Below are positions 43,362 through 52,710 of a DNA stretch of 64,000 nt, piece after piece (the stretch's first letter is position 1; each line of letters starts with the position of its first letter). The translations under genes were made by a program, and so were the position numbers. Under the pieces are notes generated by a model. The model was not told the DNA's origin. It did not search any database and saw only the letters and a list, made by a program, of their open reading frames with translations. The stretch comes from an uncultured Bacteroidales bacterium (lineage in GTDB: Bacteria > Bacteroidota > Bacteroidia > Bacteroidales > UBA932), in NCBI GenBank assembly GCA_949286415.1, contig CASEBV010000029.1, positions 1 to 64,000 on the forward strand. Reading direction: 5' to 3'.

Positions 43362-44236
43362 AGGCCTGCATCAGCTTTCTTCAGAAGAATGAGCGAATGG
43401 CTCATGTTCCGGAATGAATTGCACACGAGAAGATATTCTGAACTGCAGGCATGAACGGATGCGAAAGCCTCATGCAACACCCTTGCCGAAGCCGTTCCGT
43501 ACTCTCCGCATGTTTTCTTGACCCTGTCACCATTGAAAACAGAGACACAAGAAAGGTCAAGTCCGAAGCCGGAAAGGAAATCAGCGGCAAACTCCTTTTT
43601 CTGGTTCTCGTCAAGCGGTCCCCTGCGTACATCAAGCCCTGACAAGCAGGCAGACCGGTTTCCTGCGGGTCTGTTCCCGATGAGGAAAAAGCCGGCACCT
43701 TCTCCTTCCTTCTCCCCGTGTCGGAAAAGTCCCGCCCTCTGCTTCAGAATATGGGCTTCGGGAGTAATCTCGTCAAAGGCCCCGGCCAGAACAGTCCTCT
43801 TGCCTTCGGCAATCTGAAGTACGGCATCAAACAGGGCACTTTCAAAGCTCAGCCCGCGGTGGACATATGTCATATTATAGACCTTGATTCCTTTGAGCAG
43901 AGCTATCTGCGAGCCGACCGTATTGAAAACGGAGCGCATGAACGGGGTGGGATTGAGGCCGCACTCGTTTCTTTCCGTAATTTCCGCAAGGAATTTTCCC
44001 GTATCCTCAAGTCCTCCGAGTGATGTGGCCGTGATAATCGCGTCAGGTCCGTCTTCACCCATGTCCTCCAGGCACATCATGCCTGCCGCCACACCCATCC
44101 TTACAAGGCGGCACATCCTCCTGAGGGCATTCGGATTGCGTATCACAGACGCAAGGTTCAGTTCCTTCAGCGAGGCTGCATCAACAGATGCTGCCATATT
44201 GATATATACCGGGACTGCAGTTTTCATAATCATCAA
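43358..44236 (-). CDS. Ketosynthase-like protein lacking the active-site Cys (chain-length-factor-like)
   Basis: The 292-residue protein resembles only the N-terminal half of a beta-ketoacyl synthase (thiolase fold): LRRMCRLVRMGVAAGMMCLED, ITATSLGGLEDTGKFLAEI and SVFNTVGSQIALLKG. At the place of the catalytic Cys in TACSS it has NMTYVHRG, so it cannot act as a normal condensing enzyme. It may pair with the adjacent active ketosynthase, as chain-length factors do in type II systems and as ApeC-like proteins do in polyene clusters. Its stop overlaps the deacetylase start. Confidence 0.72.
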   Translation of the reverse strand: MMIMKTAVPVYINMAASVDAASLKELNLASVIRNPNALRRMCRLVRMGVAAGMMCLEDMGEDGPDAIITATSLGGLEDTGKFLAEITERNECGLNPTPFMRSVFNTVGSQIALLKGIKVYNMTYVHRGLSFESALFDAVLQIAEGKRTVLAGAFDEITPEAHILKQRAGLFRHGEKEGEGAGFFLIGNRPAGNRSACLSGLDVRRGPLDENQKKEFAADFLSGFGLDLSCVSVFNGDRVKKTCGEYGTASARVLHEAFASVHACSSEYLLVCNSFRNMSHSLILLKKADAGL

Positions 44237-44249
44237 CAGTATTCAGTCA

Positions 44250-45434
44250 TCAGCATCTGGAAAATACGAGTGTGGAATCATTTCCGCCGAATCCGAAGGA
44301 ATTGGACAAGACATTCCTTATTTCCAACCCTGTCCGGCAGGAAAGTTCGGGGACAAGCCCGGTCTCGGGTATCGGCTCTGAAAAATTCAGATTCGGCCAG
44401 ACTGCGCCCTCAGACACAGACAGCACCGAATATACCGCCTCTATGCCCTCCGATGCCCCGAGCGTATGTCCGATGAAAGGTTTGACAGAGCTGAACATCG
44501 GAGGACGGTCACCGAAGATGCGCTTTATCGCCATACTTTCCGACAAGTCATTCTGCGGAGTTCCCGTACCATGAACATTGATATAGTCCACCTCCTCCGG
44601 ACTGATTCCGGCATCCCTCATGGCGGCAGTCATGGACATGTATGCCCCATCTCCGTCAGGAGAACTTCCCGTCTGGTGAAAAGCCTCATTCACATTGGAA
44701 AAGCCTGTCAGCCTGCAATAGGGAGATTTTTTTGCCGCACGCTCCGACTGAAGCACAAGAAAGCCGGCCCCCTCGCCGAGATTCAGCCCGCTGCGGGAAG
44801 CATCCATCGGCCGGCAATGCCCGGAATCCAGAATCATCAGGGAGTTGAATCCATTTAATGTGAAGCGGCACAATGCGTCCATCCCGCCCACTATAACCGT
44901 ATCAAGCAGCCCCTGCCGGATGAGGCGGCCGCCGAGCATGACGGCATTCCCCGCTGAAGAACACGCTGTACTTATCGTAGTGACAAAACCTTTGACCCCC
45001 AATTTGTCCGCGATGAAATCCGTGGATGCACCGCAGTCATGCATTGCCACATCCCGGAGGCGGCCGGATGAACTGTCCTTCATAAACCCGGGGTAAAAGT
45101 CTTCAGTGAGATCCATGCCCCCGGCCGAAGTCGCCGCAATCAGGCCGGTCCTGCTCCCTGAAATATCAGCAGATGAGTCCTTCAGGGCTTCTGCGGCAGC
45201 CATAAGTCCAAGCAGGGCTGTCCTTGATACAGTCTTCGTCACAGGCAGACCGAGCATGGACTTCAATCCGGTGTTGTCCGGCTTCACCTCTCCTGCCGGA
45301 TAGCCGAGGGAGGTTCTTATATGCATGACATGCCCTATCCCGTGACGGCTTTCACGCAGAGACGCAAGATTCTCCCGGACATCAGTCCCAATGGCAGAGA
45401 CTGCCCCGAGGCCTGTCACCAGAATTTCTGTCAT
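44250..45434 (-). CDS. Beta-ketoacyl-ACP synthase (KS of the polyene operon)
   Basis: The 394-residue FabF-like enzyme has the nucleophile Cys in ISTACSSAGNAV and both His of the decarboxylation triad (VHGTGTPQND, FIGHTLGASEG). It would extend the aryl-primed chain by condensing malonyl-ACP. It overlaps the ACP gene by 4 bases (ATGA) and is followed by the KS-like partner. Confidence 0.92.
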   Translation of the reverse strand: MTEILVTGLGAVSAIGTDVRENLASLRESRHGIGHVMHIRTSLGYPAGEVKPDNTGLKSMLGLPVTKTVSRTALLGLMAAAEALKDSSADISGSRTGLIAATSAGGMDLTEDFYPGFMKDSSSGRLRDVAMHDCGASTDFIADKLGVKGFVTTISTACSSAGNAVMLGGRLIRQGLLDTVIVGGMDALCRFTLNGFNSLMILDSGHCRPMDASRSGLNLGEGAGFLVLQSERAAKKSPYCRLTGFSNVNEAFHQTGSSPDGDGAYMSMTAAMRDAGISPEEVDYINVHGTGTPQNDLSESMAIKRIFGDRPPMFSSVKPFIGHTLGASEGIEAVYSVLSVSEGAVWPNLNFSEPIPETGLVPELSCRTGLEIRNVLSNSFGFGGNDSTLVFSRC

Positions 45435-45688
45435 TTCGTATTCTTCCTGATATAATCGGCAATCGTTGAGATTGAATAAAAGATTTCCTTGCCTTCCTTC
45501 GGCTTCTCAACCTTGATGCCATAGTTGCGCTCAAGGATAAGAATTATCTCAAGGGCATCTATGGAATCAAGCCCAAGCCCAGTCTCCCCGAAAAGAGGCA
45601 TATTGTCATCTATGTCAGCAGGAGTGATGTCCTCCAGATTAAGCGCTTCAATAAGCTGCTTCTTCAGATTTTCGTTAAGATTTTCCAT
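45431..45688 (-). CDS. Acyl carrier protein (first)
   Basis: The 85-residue carrier begins MENLNENLKKQLIEALNLEDI and has the phosphopantetheine serine in GLGLDSIDALEIILILERNYGIKV. An ATG at 45721, just after the upstream stop at 45723, would add eleven residues; the internal start gives a standard ACP length. It carries the growing polyene between the ketosynthases. Confidence 0.88.
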   Translation of the reverse strand: MENLNENLKKQLIEALNLEDITPADIDDNMPLFGETGLGLDSIDALEIILILERNYGIKVEKPKEGKEIFYSISTIADYIRKNTK

Positions 45689-45722
45689 ATATACTCTGTT
45701 GTTTTCTGTTTGGGATTCCATC

Positions 45723-47486
45723 TTATCGGTTATCGGCTTCAAGAAGTTCAAATACAGCGTCATACGCTCCTTTCAGGTATTCACACCAGCCGACAATGCA
45801 ATAGCGTACGCCGTTACGGGACAGAACCATGGATGCATATTCCCTCAGCTTGTCAGGTTCGTATTCACGGGATATGAAGAATGTGTTCTCCCCTTTGATC
45901 TTATGCCTGATGCATATTTCTCCGGCCACGACATTCGGCAGTGTATATACAAAGACCGAAGGGCTGGCGGCAGCCTCTCCGCAGCATGAGAGAGTCTCAA
46001 GATGCCGCAGGTCTGAATCCATTGATGAACTTGAATCGGACAGGACAACGGCCGTTTCCTCCGGCTCAAATTCAATGCCGTCAAGCAATTCCCCGGCTGC
46101 AAGATACCCGAGTTTGCAGAGGCTGTCCATCTTGAAGAATTTCATGTCAGCCCGGCCTTTTTCGTGATACAGGGCTCTTGCAAATTCGCCGAACTCCGTG
46201 GCTTCGGAACTGAAAACTGTCTTGCCGTCCCGGGCAAGTCTCCCGTCTTTCAGAGAGACTGTTCTCAGGATGCGGTATGATGCCGAAGGTCTGGATTCTG
46301 AGGCCGGGTGTTCCTCTCTTCCTGCCGTACCGGAAGAATATTCCGGAAGACTGAGGACTACTGCAGCATTGCATCCGCCGAAGCCGGAAGCGGCCTTGAC
46401 GCAATGCTTCATGCTGACCCGCCTTGAAGCTGATGACACATTCAGAGGCATCGGCGTCCCGGGTGTTTCGTAACCCTTTGTTCCCCATACGGTACCTTTG
46501 CGCAGCTGGACTGCAGACATGACGGTCTCGACCACGCCGGATGCCCCGAGAGTATGTCCGAAATAAGGTTTGAGACTTTGTACGGGCACAGATGAAAGGC
46601 CTGCAAGCCCCACCGCCTTTGATTCCATTTCGTCATTGTACACGGTGGCCGTGCCGTGCATATTCAGGAAACTGATGTCATCAGGAGTCACGCCCGCCTC
46701 ATTCATGGCATTGCGCATGGCAAAGAACAGTCCGTCACCTGTACGTGAGGGGCCTGAAATATGGTTTGCGTCATCGCTTATGGCTCCTCCGGACAACACG
46801 ACCGCCCCTTTACTGAATGCATCTGACAGAAGGACGGCTCCCGCAGCTTCACCGAGATTGAGTCCGTCCCGGCTGCTGTCATAAGGACGGCACACCCCTC
46901 CGCTCAGAGAACGGAACGAGGCAAATCCGCTGACAATGAACCGGGACAGAGTATCACAGCCGGCCACCACTATTTTCCGGTATTTTCCGGAAAGAATGAG
47001 CCGTCTGGCGACCACAAGGGCGGAGACTCCGGAAATACAGGCATTGGAAATCACACAAAACCGTCCTGAGGCGCCGAAGCGGGAGGCGACCCGCTCGCCC
47101 ATTTCCCAGAGATATGCCCTCTCATCCTGATTTGAGGACGAAGGGTCAAGGAGGCTGACATTTCCCTTTGTGGACGAAAATACAATGAATGTGTCGGCAG
47201 AAGACATGTCAATGCCTGTCTGACTGACGATGCTTCCGATGACTGCCGCAAGCAGAAGCTCTGTACGCGTGAGAGCGCCGGACTTCCCGTCAGCCCCGCC
47301 GTACTGAGCCGCAAGACAAGCGAATGTCTCATCAGGAATCACGGCAGCCATGACAGGTGAATCCGAAAGCCGCGGGTCTTTTCTTTCCGCGACACCGGAA
47401 AGACCGTCCTCTATCGCACGCACATTTGCGGCGAGGTCGGCTCCCAATGCTGTTATGACTTCTGCTGCTGTTATATATGTCTTCAT
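45723..47486 (-). CDS. Ketosynthase fused to a Cys-less ketosynthase-like half-domain
   Basis: The 587-residue protein has an N-terminal KS (1-~380) with the Cys in VISNACISGVSAL and His residues in NMHGTATVYND and YFGHTLGASG. The C-terminal ~180 residues (KMDSLCKLGYLAAGELL, TAVVLSDSSSSMDSDLRHLETL, FVYTLPNVVAGEICIRHKIKGEN) look like the first half of another KS without a nucleophile. This half resembles the free partner encoded at 43358. The natural fusion of an active KS with a partner-like half suggests an intramolecular KS/chain-length-factor pair. It lies 1 base from the thioesterase gene. Confidence 0.82.
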   Translation of the reverse strand: MKTYITAAEVITALGADLAANVRAIEDGLSGVAERKDPRLSDSPVMAAVIPDETFACLAAQYGGADGKSGALTRTELLLAAVIGSIVSQTGIDMSSADTFIVFSSTKGNVSLLDPSSSNQDERAYLWEMGERVASRFGASGRFCVISNACISGVSALVVARRLILSGKYRKIVVAGCDTLSRFIVSGFASFRSLSGGVCRPYDSSRDGLNLGEAAGAVLLSDAFSKGAVVLSGGAISDDANHISGPSRTGDGLFFAMRNAMNEAGVTPDDISFLNMHGTATVYNDEMESKAVGLAGLSSVPVQSLKPYFGHTLGASGVVETVMSAVQLRKGTVWGTKGYETPGTPMPLNVSSASRRVSMKHCVKAASGFGGCNAAVVLSLPEYSSGTAGREEHPASESRPSASYRILRTVSLKDGRLARDGKTVFSSEATEFGEFARALYHEKGRADMKFFKMDSLCKLGYLAAGELLDGIEFEPEETAVVLSDSSSSMDSDLRHLETLSCCGEAAASPSVFVYTLPNVVAGEICIRHKIKGENTFFISREYEPDKLREYASMVLSRNGVRYCIVGWCEYLKGAYDAVFELLEADNR

Positions 47487-47487
47487 A

Positions 47488-47934
47488 TTATATTATATTC
47501 CATTTTCTTTTCCACTCCTGGTAGAAATCAGGATTTGTAAGCTGAAGGTGGCCTTCATTGTCAAGAAATACCTGGACAGTGGTACCGGATGCCATCAGTT
47601 CATTGTCGGATGCCCTGTATATGGCATACTCAAACTGTATCTTTGCGGCATCCGTCGGCACATATCCGGTCTCAACCACAATCTCTTCCCCGAATGTCAG
47701 GGATTTCCTGTAGCTGCAGGTCATCTCGACTACGGGAATCGTATATCCGGCTGCACGCACCTGCATGTATGCAATCCCGTATTCGTTTCCGAAATGTTCT
47801 CTTCCGTCTTCGAAGAATTTGGCATAATTGCCATGCCATACGACCCCCATCGCATCAGTTTCACTGAAACGCACCCTGATTCTTGTGCGGCTTACAAGCA
47901 CTGACTTCTTCTTATGCCTGCCGAGTCTCATCAT
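47488..47934 (-). CDS. Hotdog acyl-CoA/ACP thioesterase (4-hydroxybenzoyl-CoA thioesterase family)
   Basis: The 148-residue protein has RIRVRFSETDAMGVVWHGNYAKFFEDGREHF, with the catalytic Asp of the FadM/4HBT family, then VVEMTCSYRKSLTFGEEIVVETG. It could release the finished polyene acid or edit stalled chains. It overlaps the dehydratase gene by 23 bases. Confidence 0.87.
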   Translation of the reverse strand: MMRLGRHKKKSVLVSRTRIRVRFSETDAMGVVWHGNYAKFFEDGREHFGNEYGIAYMQVRAAGYTIPVVEMTCSYRKSLTFGEEIVVETGYVPTDAAKIQFEYAIYRASDNELMASGTTVQVFLDNEGHLQLTNPDFYQEWKRKWNII

Positions 47935-48361
47935 TCAGATAAATTTTCAGATTTCCTTCAGCTACAGTTTCATGTCCGTTTCTGCATACGGCATGGACAA
48001 GGCTCATATTGAATATGTCCGCTACAACTTCCACAGAGGTCTGCAGCCTGTCCCCGGCTTTCGGGAGATTCAGCGAAAACTGCATCTTCTCTATCGAAGC
48101 TATGAACCCTTCCGGCACTGGACGGCCATCCTGCACGCAAAGGTATCCTGCTCTTGCCGCAGCCGACTGGGCAATATGCTCCGTAAGGCCCGGAGCCTGC
48201 AGACGGCCGTCCAGGAAAAACAAATTGTCTTCCCTGACTGTCAGTTCTGTCCATGACTTCCCGTCAGAATCAATCCCGCCGAAGGCATCCACCATCACCA
48301 TAGGCGGACGCTGCGGAATAAGTGAGAGAATGTCAGTCTGCAGTGTATTCATATCTGTCAT
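47912..48361 (-). CDS. Beta-hydroxyacyl-ACP dehydratase, ApeP-like hotdog
   Basis: The 149-residue protein has LIPQRPPMVMVDAFGGID, LQAPGLTEHIAQSAAARAGYL and MQFSLNLPKAGDRLQTSVEVV, the FabZ-related pattern of the ApeP dehydratases of polyene clusters. It would dehydrate each beta-hydroxy intermediate to give the conjugated double bonds. The start at 48361 overlaps the methyltransferase stop (ATGA). Only one dehydratase is seen, whereas E. coli-type clusters have two. Confidence 0.83.
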   Translation of the reverse strand: MTDMNTLQTDILSLIPQRPPMVMVDAFGGIDSDGKSWTELTVREDNLFFLDGRLQAPGLTEHIAQSAAARAGYLCVQDGRPVPEGFIASIEKMQFSLNLPKAGDRLQTSVEVVADIFNMSLVHAVCRNGHETVAEGNLKIYLNDETRQA

Positions 48362-49431
48362 TCCGGAATGCATTCAAGAATTGAATGGCCGAAACCGATG
48401 CCGTCATGCACTGCGATGACCTTGAGCCCGGCTGCGGAAATATACGAGTCCAGATCCCCATAGGAAAACATTTTGCTGTTTCCGTTCGCCATTACCGTGA
48501 AATACAGGCTTGTCTGGGTGAGATCGAAAGAAGCGGTGTCGTACTTCTGCCGGTCCCACAGTGTCTCCATAATCACAATTCTGCCTTTTTCTGAGAGAGC
48601 TCCGGTTGCACGCCGCAGTATGTCCACAACCTGTTCCGACGAGAAACAGTCAAGGAACTGGCTCATCCAGACAATGTCGAAACCTTTCGGAAATACTGTA
48701 TCAGGATTGAGTATATCAGCAGGATAGCCATGGATTCTGGATTTTTCGGCATAGTCCGAAACATTTGCCTTCATCATGCCTATCTGCTGAGGGAGATCCA
48801 TGACAGTAACTTCCACATCCCTGCTGTATGCCGTGCATTTCATTGCCCACTTGCCGGTATTGCCGCCGATGTCAAGGATTCTGCGGGGGTTTGACGCGAA
48901 TACCGTCTCAAGTGCCTGCGGGAAAGACGAGTCAGAATAGAAATGGTCAAACGCGAACCAGCTCTTCTGCACCTGCGGCTCAAGGCTTGAAAGCCCCTCG
49001 TAAATCGTGGGCCAATTCCCGAGTTCCTTGAGACCTTCAGGCCTGCCGCTGCGTATGGCATCCTCAAGCCACCAGAACCCCTTGTAATTGACATCATGGT
49101 TGAAGTCCATATTTACCCTGACCATCGGATCGTTTATCAGGAACCAGCCGGTCTTCGTCAGTTTATACCTGCCCCCCCCGTCCCGTGATATGGTACCTGC
49201 CGTAAGGGAAGCCTCAAGCAGGACTTTGGCACCATAGTCTGAAATTCCGGCAAATTCAGCGATTTCTTTCTCCGTATGCCCGTCAGCGGCAGATATATAC
49301 GAGAAAATCCCCAGTTTGGACATAACTCTGGCCACCTGGAAGACAATGGCTCCGGATGCAATCATGTGCGCGTCGCGCTGAGCCCTGGCCGCACTTTCTG
49401 CAGCCGCCCTGTCATTTCGTTTCAGTGTCAT
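48358..49431 (-). CDS. SAM-dependent methyltransferase (O-methyltransferase family 2-like)
   Basis: The 357-residue protein has an N-terminal winged-helix dimerisation region (FQVARVMSKLGIFSYISA, TEKEIAEFAGISDYGAKVLLEA) and a Rossmann domain with RRILDIGGNTGKWAM (motif I) and VTVMDLPQQIG. These features fit plant-type and polyketide O-methyltransferases. It would methylate the aryl head (phenolic OH) or ring. The start MTLKRND (49431) overlaps the upstream gene by 20 bases. Confidence 0.86.
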   Translation of the reverse strand: MTLKRNDRAAAESAARAQRDAHMIASGAIVFQVARVMSKLGIFSYISAADGHTEKEIAEFAGISDYGAKVLLEASLTAGTISRDGGGRYKLTKTGWFLINDPMVRVNMDFNHDVNYKGFWWLEDAIRSGRPEGLKELGNWPTIYEGLSSLEPQVQKSWFAFDHFYSDSSFPQALETVFASNPRRILDIGGNTGKWAMKCTAYSRDVEVTVMDLPQQIGMMKANVSDYAEKSRIHGYPADILNPDTVFPKGFDIVWMSQFLDCFSSEQVVDILRRATGALSEKGRIVIMETLWDRQKYDTASFDLTQTSLYFTVMANGNSKMFSYGDLDSYISAAGLKVIAVHDGIGFGHSILECIPE

Positions 49432-50305
49432 TTTTCCAAAAATCATAATAATTGAACCACTGTTCCGGATACTTTCTCACTATTTCCTCCAGAACTGTGA
49501 CATATTTTTCCAAAACAGTCTCCAAGGACAATTTTCCGCTCCCCGGGAGCAGGGGATAAAAATAAAACCGGTACTTCATGCCCGGCTCCCTCATGGCAAA
49601 ATAGAAAACAACCGGTGTCTTCAGCTTTGAGGCCAGGAGAAAAGGGCCCAACGGGAAAAGTGCGTCACGACCGAGGAAACGGCTCCTGACAGTCTTTTCC
49701 TCCGGAGTATACCTGTCTCCCTGAAAACATACATATTCTCCCTTCCTCAGGACTGCCGTTATGGCAAAAATATGCGAAAGATTGTCCTCATTTACAGGAA
49801 TGATCTTGTACTCATGAGGTATCGCATTCGCCGCAAGCAGTTCCTTTATCCGCCGGTGCTCATTGTCGTACATTACGATATTGAGCTTGTCACCGTATTT
49901 GTCAAAGAACGGGACACCTATCTCCCAATTGCCCGTATGGGCTCCTATCATGATTACTCCCGAGCCGCTGTCCAGTATATTCAGGAACTGATTGTAGTTC
50001 TCAAACTCAAATGTATACTTGCCTGACATCCCTCCGTTGATGGCCATCTTGTCTATCAGAATCTTTCCAAGTGCGCGGAAATTTTTGAAAATCATTCCGA
50101 TACTTGCAGCCCTGCCCAGTCTGAGAGACTTGCGGGAATATGCCCGGACAGACTTGACTGCCTTGGGCGCAAAAAGGACAAAATACGGGACCACGAGATA
50201 CAGGAAAGCATAGGCAGACCTGATTCCCGCACTGCGTATCAGCCAGATGAAAAACCTGTAGCCGAAGAGTCCGCCCCTGGTCTGTCCTTTCCAGTCAGAT
50301 GCCAT
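49412..50305 (-). CDS. LpxL/HtrB-like acyltransferase
   Basis: The 297-residue protein has one N-terminal hydrophobic helix (AYAFLYLVVPYFVLF) and the HxxxxD/E acyltransferase motif GAHTGNWEIG (near 130), then VCFQGDRYTPEEK. Lauroyltransferases acylate lipid A; members in polyene clusters may acylate the carrier lipid with the polyene instead. It is 29 bases downstream of the second ACP gene. Confidence 0.87.
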   Translation of the reverse strand: MASDWKGQTRGGLFGYRFFIWLIRSAGIRSAYAFLYLVVPYFVLFAPKAVKSVRAYSRKSLRLGRAASIGMIFKNFRALGKILIDKMAINGGMSGKYTFEFENYNQFLNILDSGSGVIMIGAHTGNWEIGVPFFDKYGDKLNIVMYDNEHRRIKELLAANAIPHEYKIIPVNEDNLSHIFAITAVLRKGEYVCFQGDRYTPEEKTVRSRFLGRDALFPLGPFLLASKLKTPVVFYFAMREPGMKYRFYFYPLLPGSGKLSLETVLEKYVTVLEEIVRKYPEQWFNYYDFWKNDTETK

Positions 50306-50334
50306 TTTCCTCAGAAACTTGGCGGTCTCCGCCG

Positions 50335-50577
50335 TTACTGCATTCTTGACAGGATCATCTCATACAGGTCATTGAAAGTCTTGACGCCCTCAAAATCCTT
50401 GGCTGTCACCTTGAACCCGAAGTTCTTTTCAATGAGAACCACCATATCCACAAAGTCAAGACTGTCCATCTCAAGAGTCTGAATCATCGGGGCATCCGGC
50501 TGAATATCATCAATGTCAACTTCAAAGCCGTCTGCCAGAGACTCCCTGATTTTCTGAATAATTACTTCCTTTTCCAT
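50335..50577 (-). CDS. Acyl carrier protein (second)
   Basis: The 80-residue protein has the phosphopantetheinylation motif LEMDSLDFVDMVVLIEKNFGFKV and the usual four-helix pattern. Two ACPs in one operon allow separate starter and extension carriers. It is 4 bases from the KS gene stop. Confidence 0.92.
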   Translation of the reverse strand: MEKEVIIQKIRESLADGFEVDIDDIQPDAPMIQTLEMDSLDFVDMVVLIEKNFGFKVTAKDFEGVKTFNDLYEMILSRMQ

Positions 50578-50581
50578 ATCG

Positions 50582-51808
50582 TTACTCTTTGAATTTTTTC
50601 AAAACAAGCGTTGAATTGGTGCCGCCGAACCCGAACGAATTGGACAGGAATGTATCAAATTCCATGTCAACCCTTCTGTCCGGAATCCGGAGTGCTGCGG
50701 ATGCCTCGTCCGGATTTTCAAAATTGATGTTCGGGGCAATGAAGCCGCCGTGCATCATAAGGACGGAATATATGACTTCGCTGGCTCCGGCCATCCACAT
50801 TTCATGTCCTGTCATTGACTTTGTGGAAGCCACATAAGGGCTGCAGTCTCCGAAGACCTCAGCAATCGCCTTTGCCTCATTCAGGTCTCCGACAGGGGTC
50901 GAAGTGGCATGCGCATTGACATACGCTATGTCCCCGGCCCTGACTCCGGCATCTTTCAGAGCCATTTCTATGGAACGCCTCGGCCCGTTGACATTAGGAA
51001 CTGAAATATGTTCTCCGTTGGATGAAAATCCATAGCCCGTCACTTCAGCAAGTATCGGAGCCCCGCGCCTCACCGCAGACTCATAACTTTCAAGAACGAG
51101 ACTCGCCGCTCCGCCGCTCGGTACAAGGCCGTCCCTGTCGCGGTCAAATGGCCGGGACGCCCTCAGGGGATCATCCGTCCTCTTCGAGAAAGCCCCCAAT
51201 CCGTCAAAGCTCCCTACGGAATATGCATTCACCTCCTGGGCACCTCCGCACAGGATACAGTCCTGGAGGCCTGACCGGATCATGAGATATGCTATGCCTA
51301 TGGCGTGAGAACCGCTTGCACAGGCGCCTGATATCGTAAAGTTGATTCCCCTCAGATGAAATATTACGGACAGATTCATTGATACCGTGGAGTTCATGGA
51401 CTGGAATATGGCTCCTGAGCCTACCATCGCCGTATCCTTCTCTGCCCTGATGATGTCAACCGATCTGATGACAGGTTCCGCGCTGCAGTCATTCCCATAA
51501 AGGATACCCACTTCATTGTCCAGAAGAAAGCCTTCGTCTATCTTTGCCTGGGCAAATGCTTCGAGAGTCGCCATATAGGCATATTCCCCCTGCTCAGGCA
51601 GACTGTTCCGTTTCTTACGGTCAAGGAGTCCCTTGAGCACAGGCCTTTCCACAATGCCTGTAAGAGGCGACGCAAACCCTATCTCCTTTCTCTGTGGGTC
51701 AATGCCTATGCCTGACTTGCCTTTGTAAAGGGATTCCCTCACCTCATCCTTGTTCTTGCCTATGCACGACCAGATTCCCATGCCGGTCACCACGACTCTT
51801 CTGTTCAT
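50582..51808 (-). CDS. Beta-ketoacyl-ACP synthase II-like (third active KS)
   Basis: The 408-residue enzyme starts MNRRVVVTGMGIWSCIGKNKDEV (ATG at 51808). The nucleophile Cys is in ISGACASGSHAIG and the His residues in NAHATSTPVGD and MTGHEMWMAG. The AHATST variant of the usual HGTGT loop is noted. Like the other two, it belongs to the FabF clade. A 153-base gap upstream with direct repeats separates it from fabG. Confidence 0.92.
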   Translation of the reverse strand: MNRRVVVTGMGIWSCIGKNKDEVRESLYKGKSGIGIDPQRKEIGFASPLTGIVERPVLKGLLDRKKRNSLPEQGEYAYMATLEAFAQAKIDEGFLLDNEVGILYGNDCSAEPVIRSVDIIRAEKDTAMVGSGAIFQSMNSTVSMNLSVIFHLRGINFTISGACASGSHAIGIAYLMIRSGLQDCILCGGAQEVNAYSVGSFDGLGAFSKRTDDPLRASRPFDRDRDGLVPSGGAASLVLESYESAVRRGAPILAEVTGYGFSSNGEHISVPNVNGPRRSIEMALKDAGVRAGDIAYVNAHATSTPVGDLNEAKAIAEVFGDCSPYVASTKSMTGHEMWMAGASEVIYSVLMMHGGFIAPNINFENPDEASAALRIPDRRVDMEFDTFLSNSFGFGGTNSTLVLKKFKE

Positions 51809-51895
51809 ATATTTTATACTTCGTCTACAATAAACGCTGCGCCTCGGCATAGTCAAATAAATTTGCCTCTGCACTCGGCTTGCAGTTTATTTTTA

Positions 51896-51922
51896 TTCTG
51901 TACCTTAAATATGTTCTGTACC
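51896..51922. repeat. Direct repeat in the fabG-KS gap
   Basis: TTCTGTACC occurs at 51896-51904 and 51914-51922, an 18-bp period. The 153-base gap (51809-51961) is the only sizeable one inside the operon. It has no full consensus promoter; the repeat could be a binding site or chance. Confidence 0.45.
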
Positions 51923-51961
51923 GCAAATAAGTCAACTGAAATTTATTTCTTCACCGATGCA

Positions 51962-52705
51962 TCATGTATACAGGCCGCCGTTTACGGAAATCACTTCTCC
52001 CGTAATATACGATGACTCCTCCGATGCCAGAAATCCCACCAGTGCGGCCACCTCTTCAGGCTTTCCGAAGCGCCCGGCGGGAATAAGCTTCCGGAGTTCA
52101 TTCTCATCAAGGTCTTCTGTCATATCTGTTGCTATGAAGCCCGGGGCCACGGCATTGACAGTAACTTTTTTCTTGGCAGTCTCCTGTGCCAGAGCTTTTG
52201 TGGCGGCAATAAGTCCGCCTTTTGCCGCAGAATAGTTGGTCTGCCCGGGAAGTCCTTTTATTCCTGAGAGAGATGCGATGTTGATGATACGCCCGTATCT
52301 GGAAACGAGCATGTCAGGCAGCAGGCTTCTGGTGACATTGAGAAAGCCCTTGAGCGTGACATCAATCACAGCATTCCAGTCATTGTCCTCCATCCACACA
52401 AGAAGTGCGTCCCGCCTGAATCCGGCATTGTTGACAAGCACCTGGATGCAGTCTTCCGGATGTGCCTCTTTCCAGGACGCAACAGAGGACTCCACAGCTG
52501 CCTTGTCTGCAACATCAAACTTCAGCAGCTCCCCGTCTCCGCCATTTTCCCTTATCATGGACAATACTTTCTCAGCCTCGGTATCATTGCTCCTGTAATT
52601 GATGATGACCCGGAAGCCCATCTCTGAAAGCCTGAGACACACGGCACGCCCTATTCCCCGGCTGCCGCCTGTCACCAATGCATATTTTCTGCCGCTTGTC
52701 TTCAT
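51962..52705 (-). CDS. 3-oxoacyl-ACP reductase (FabG-like SDR)
   Basis: The 247-residue short-chain reductase has the NADPH-binding [14 protein letters not shown], the NNAG motif, the catalytic Ser in IASLSGIKG and Tyr/Lys in TNYSAAKGG. It reduces the beta-keto intermediates for the dehydratase. It is 5 bases from the ammonia-lyase gene stop. Confidence 0.92.
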   Translation of the reverse strand: MKTSGRKYALVTGGSRGIGRAVCLRLSEMGFRVIINYRSNDTEAEKVLSMIRENGGDGELLKFDVADKAAVESSVASWKEAHPEDCIQVLVNNAGFRRDALLVWMEDNDWNAVIDVTLKGFLNVTRSLLPDMLVSRYGRIINIASLSGIKGLPGQTNYSAAKGGLIAATKALAQETAKKKVTVNAVAPGFIATDMTEDLDENELRKLIPAGRFGKPEEVAALVGFLASEESSYITGEVISVNGGLYT

Positions 52706-52710
52706 TTTCC

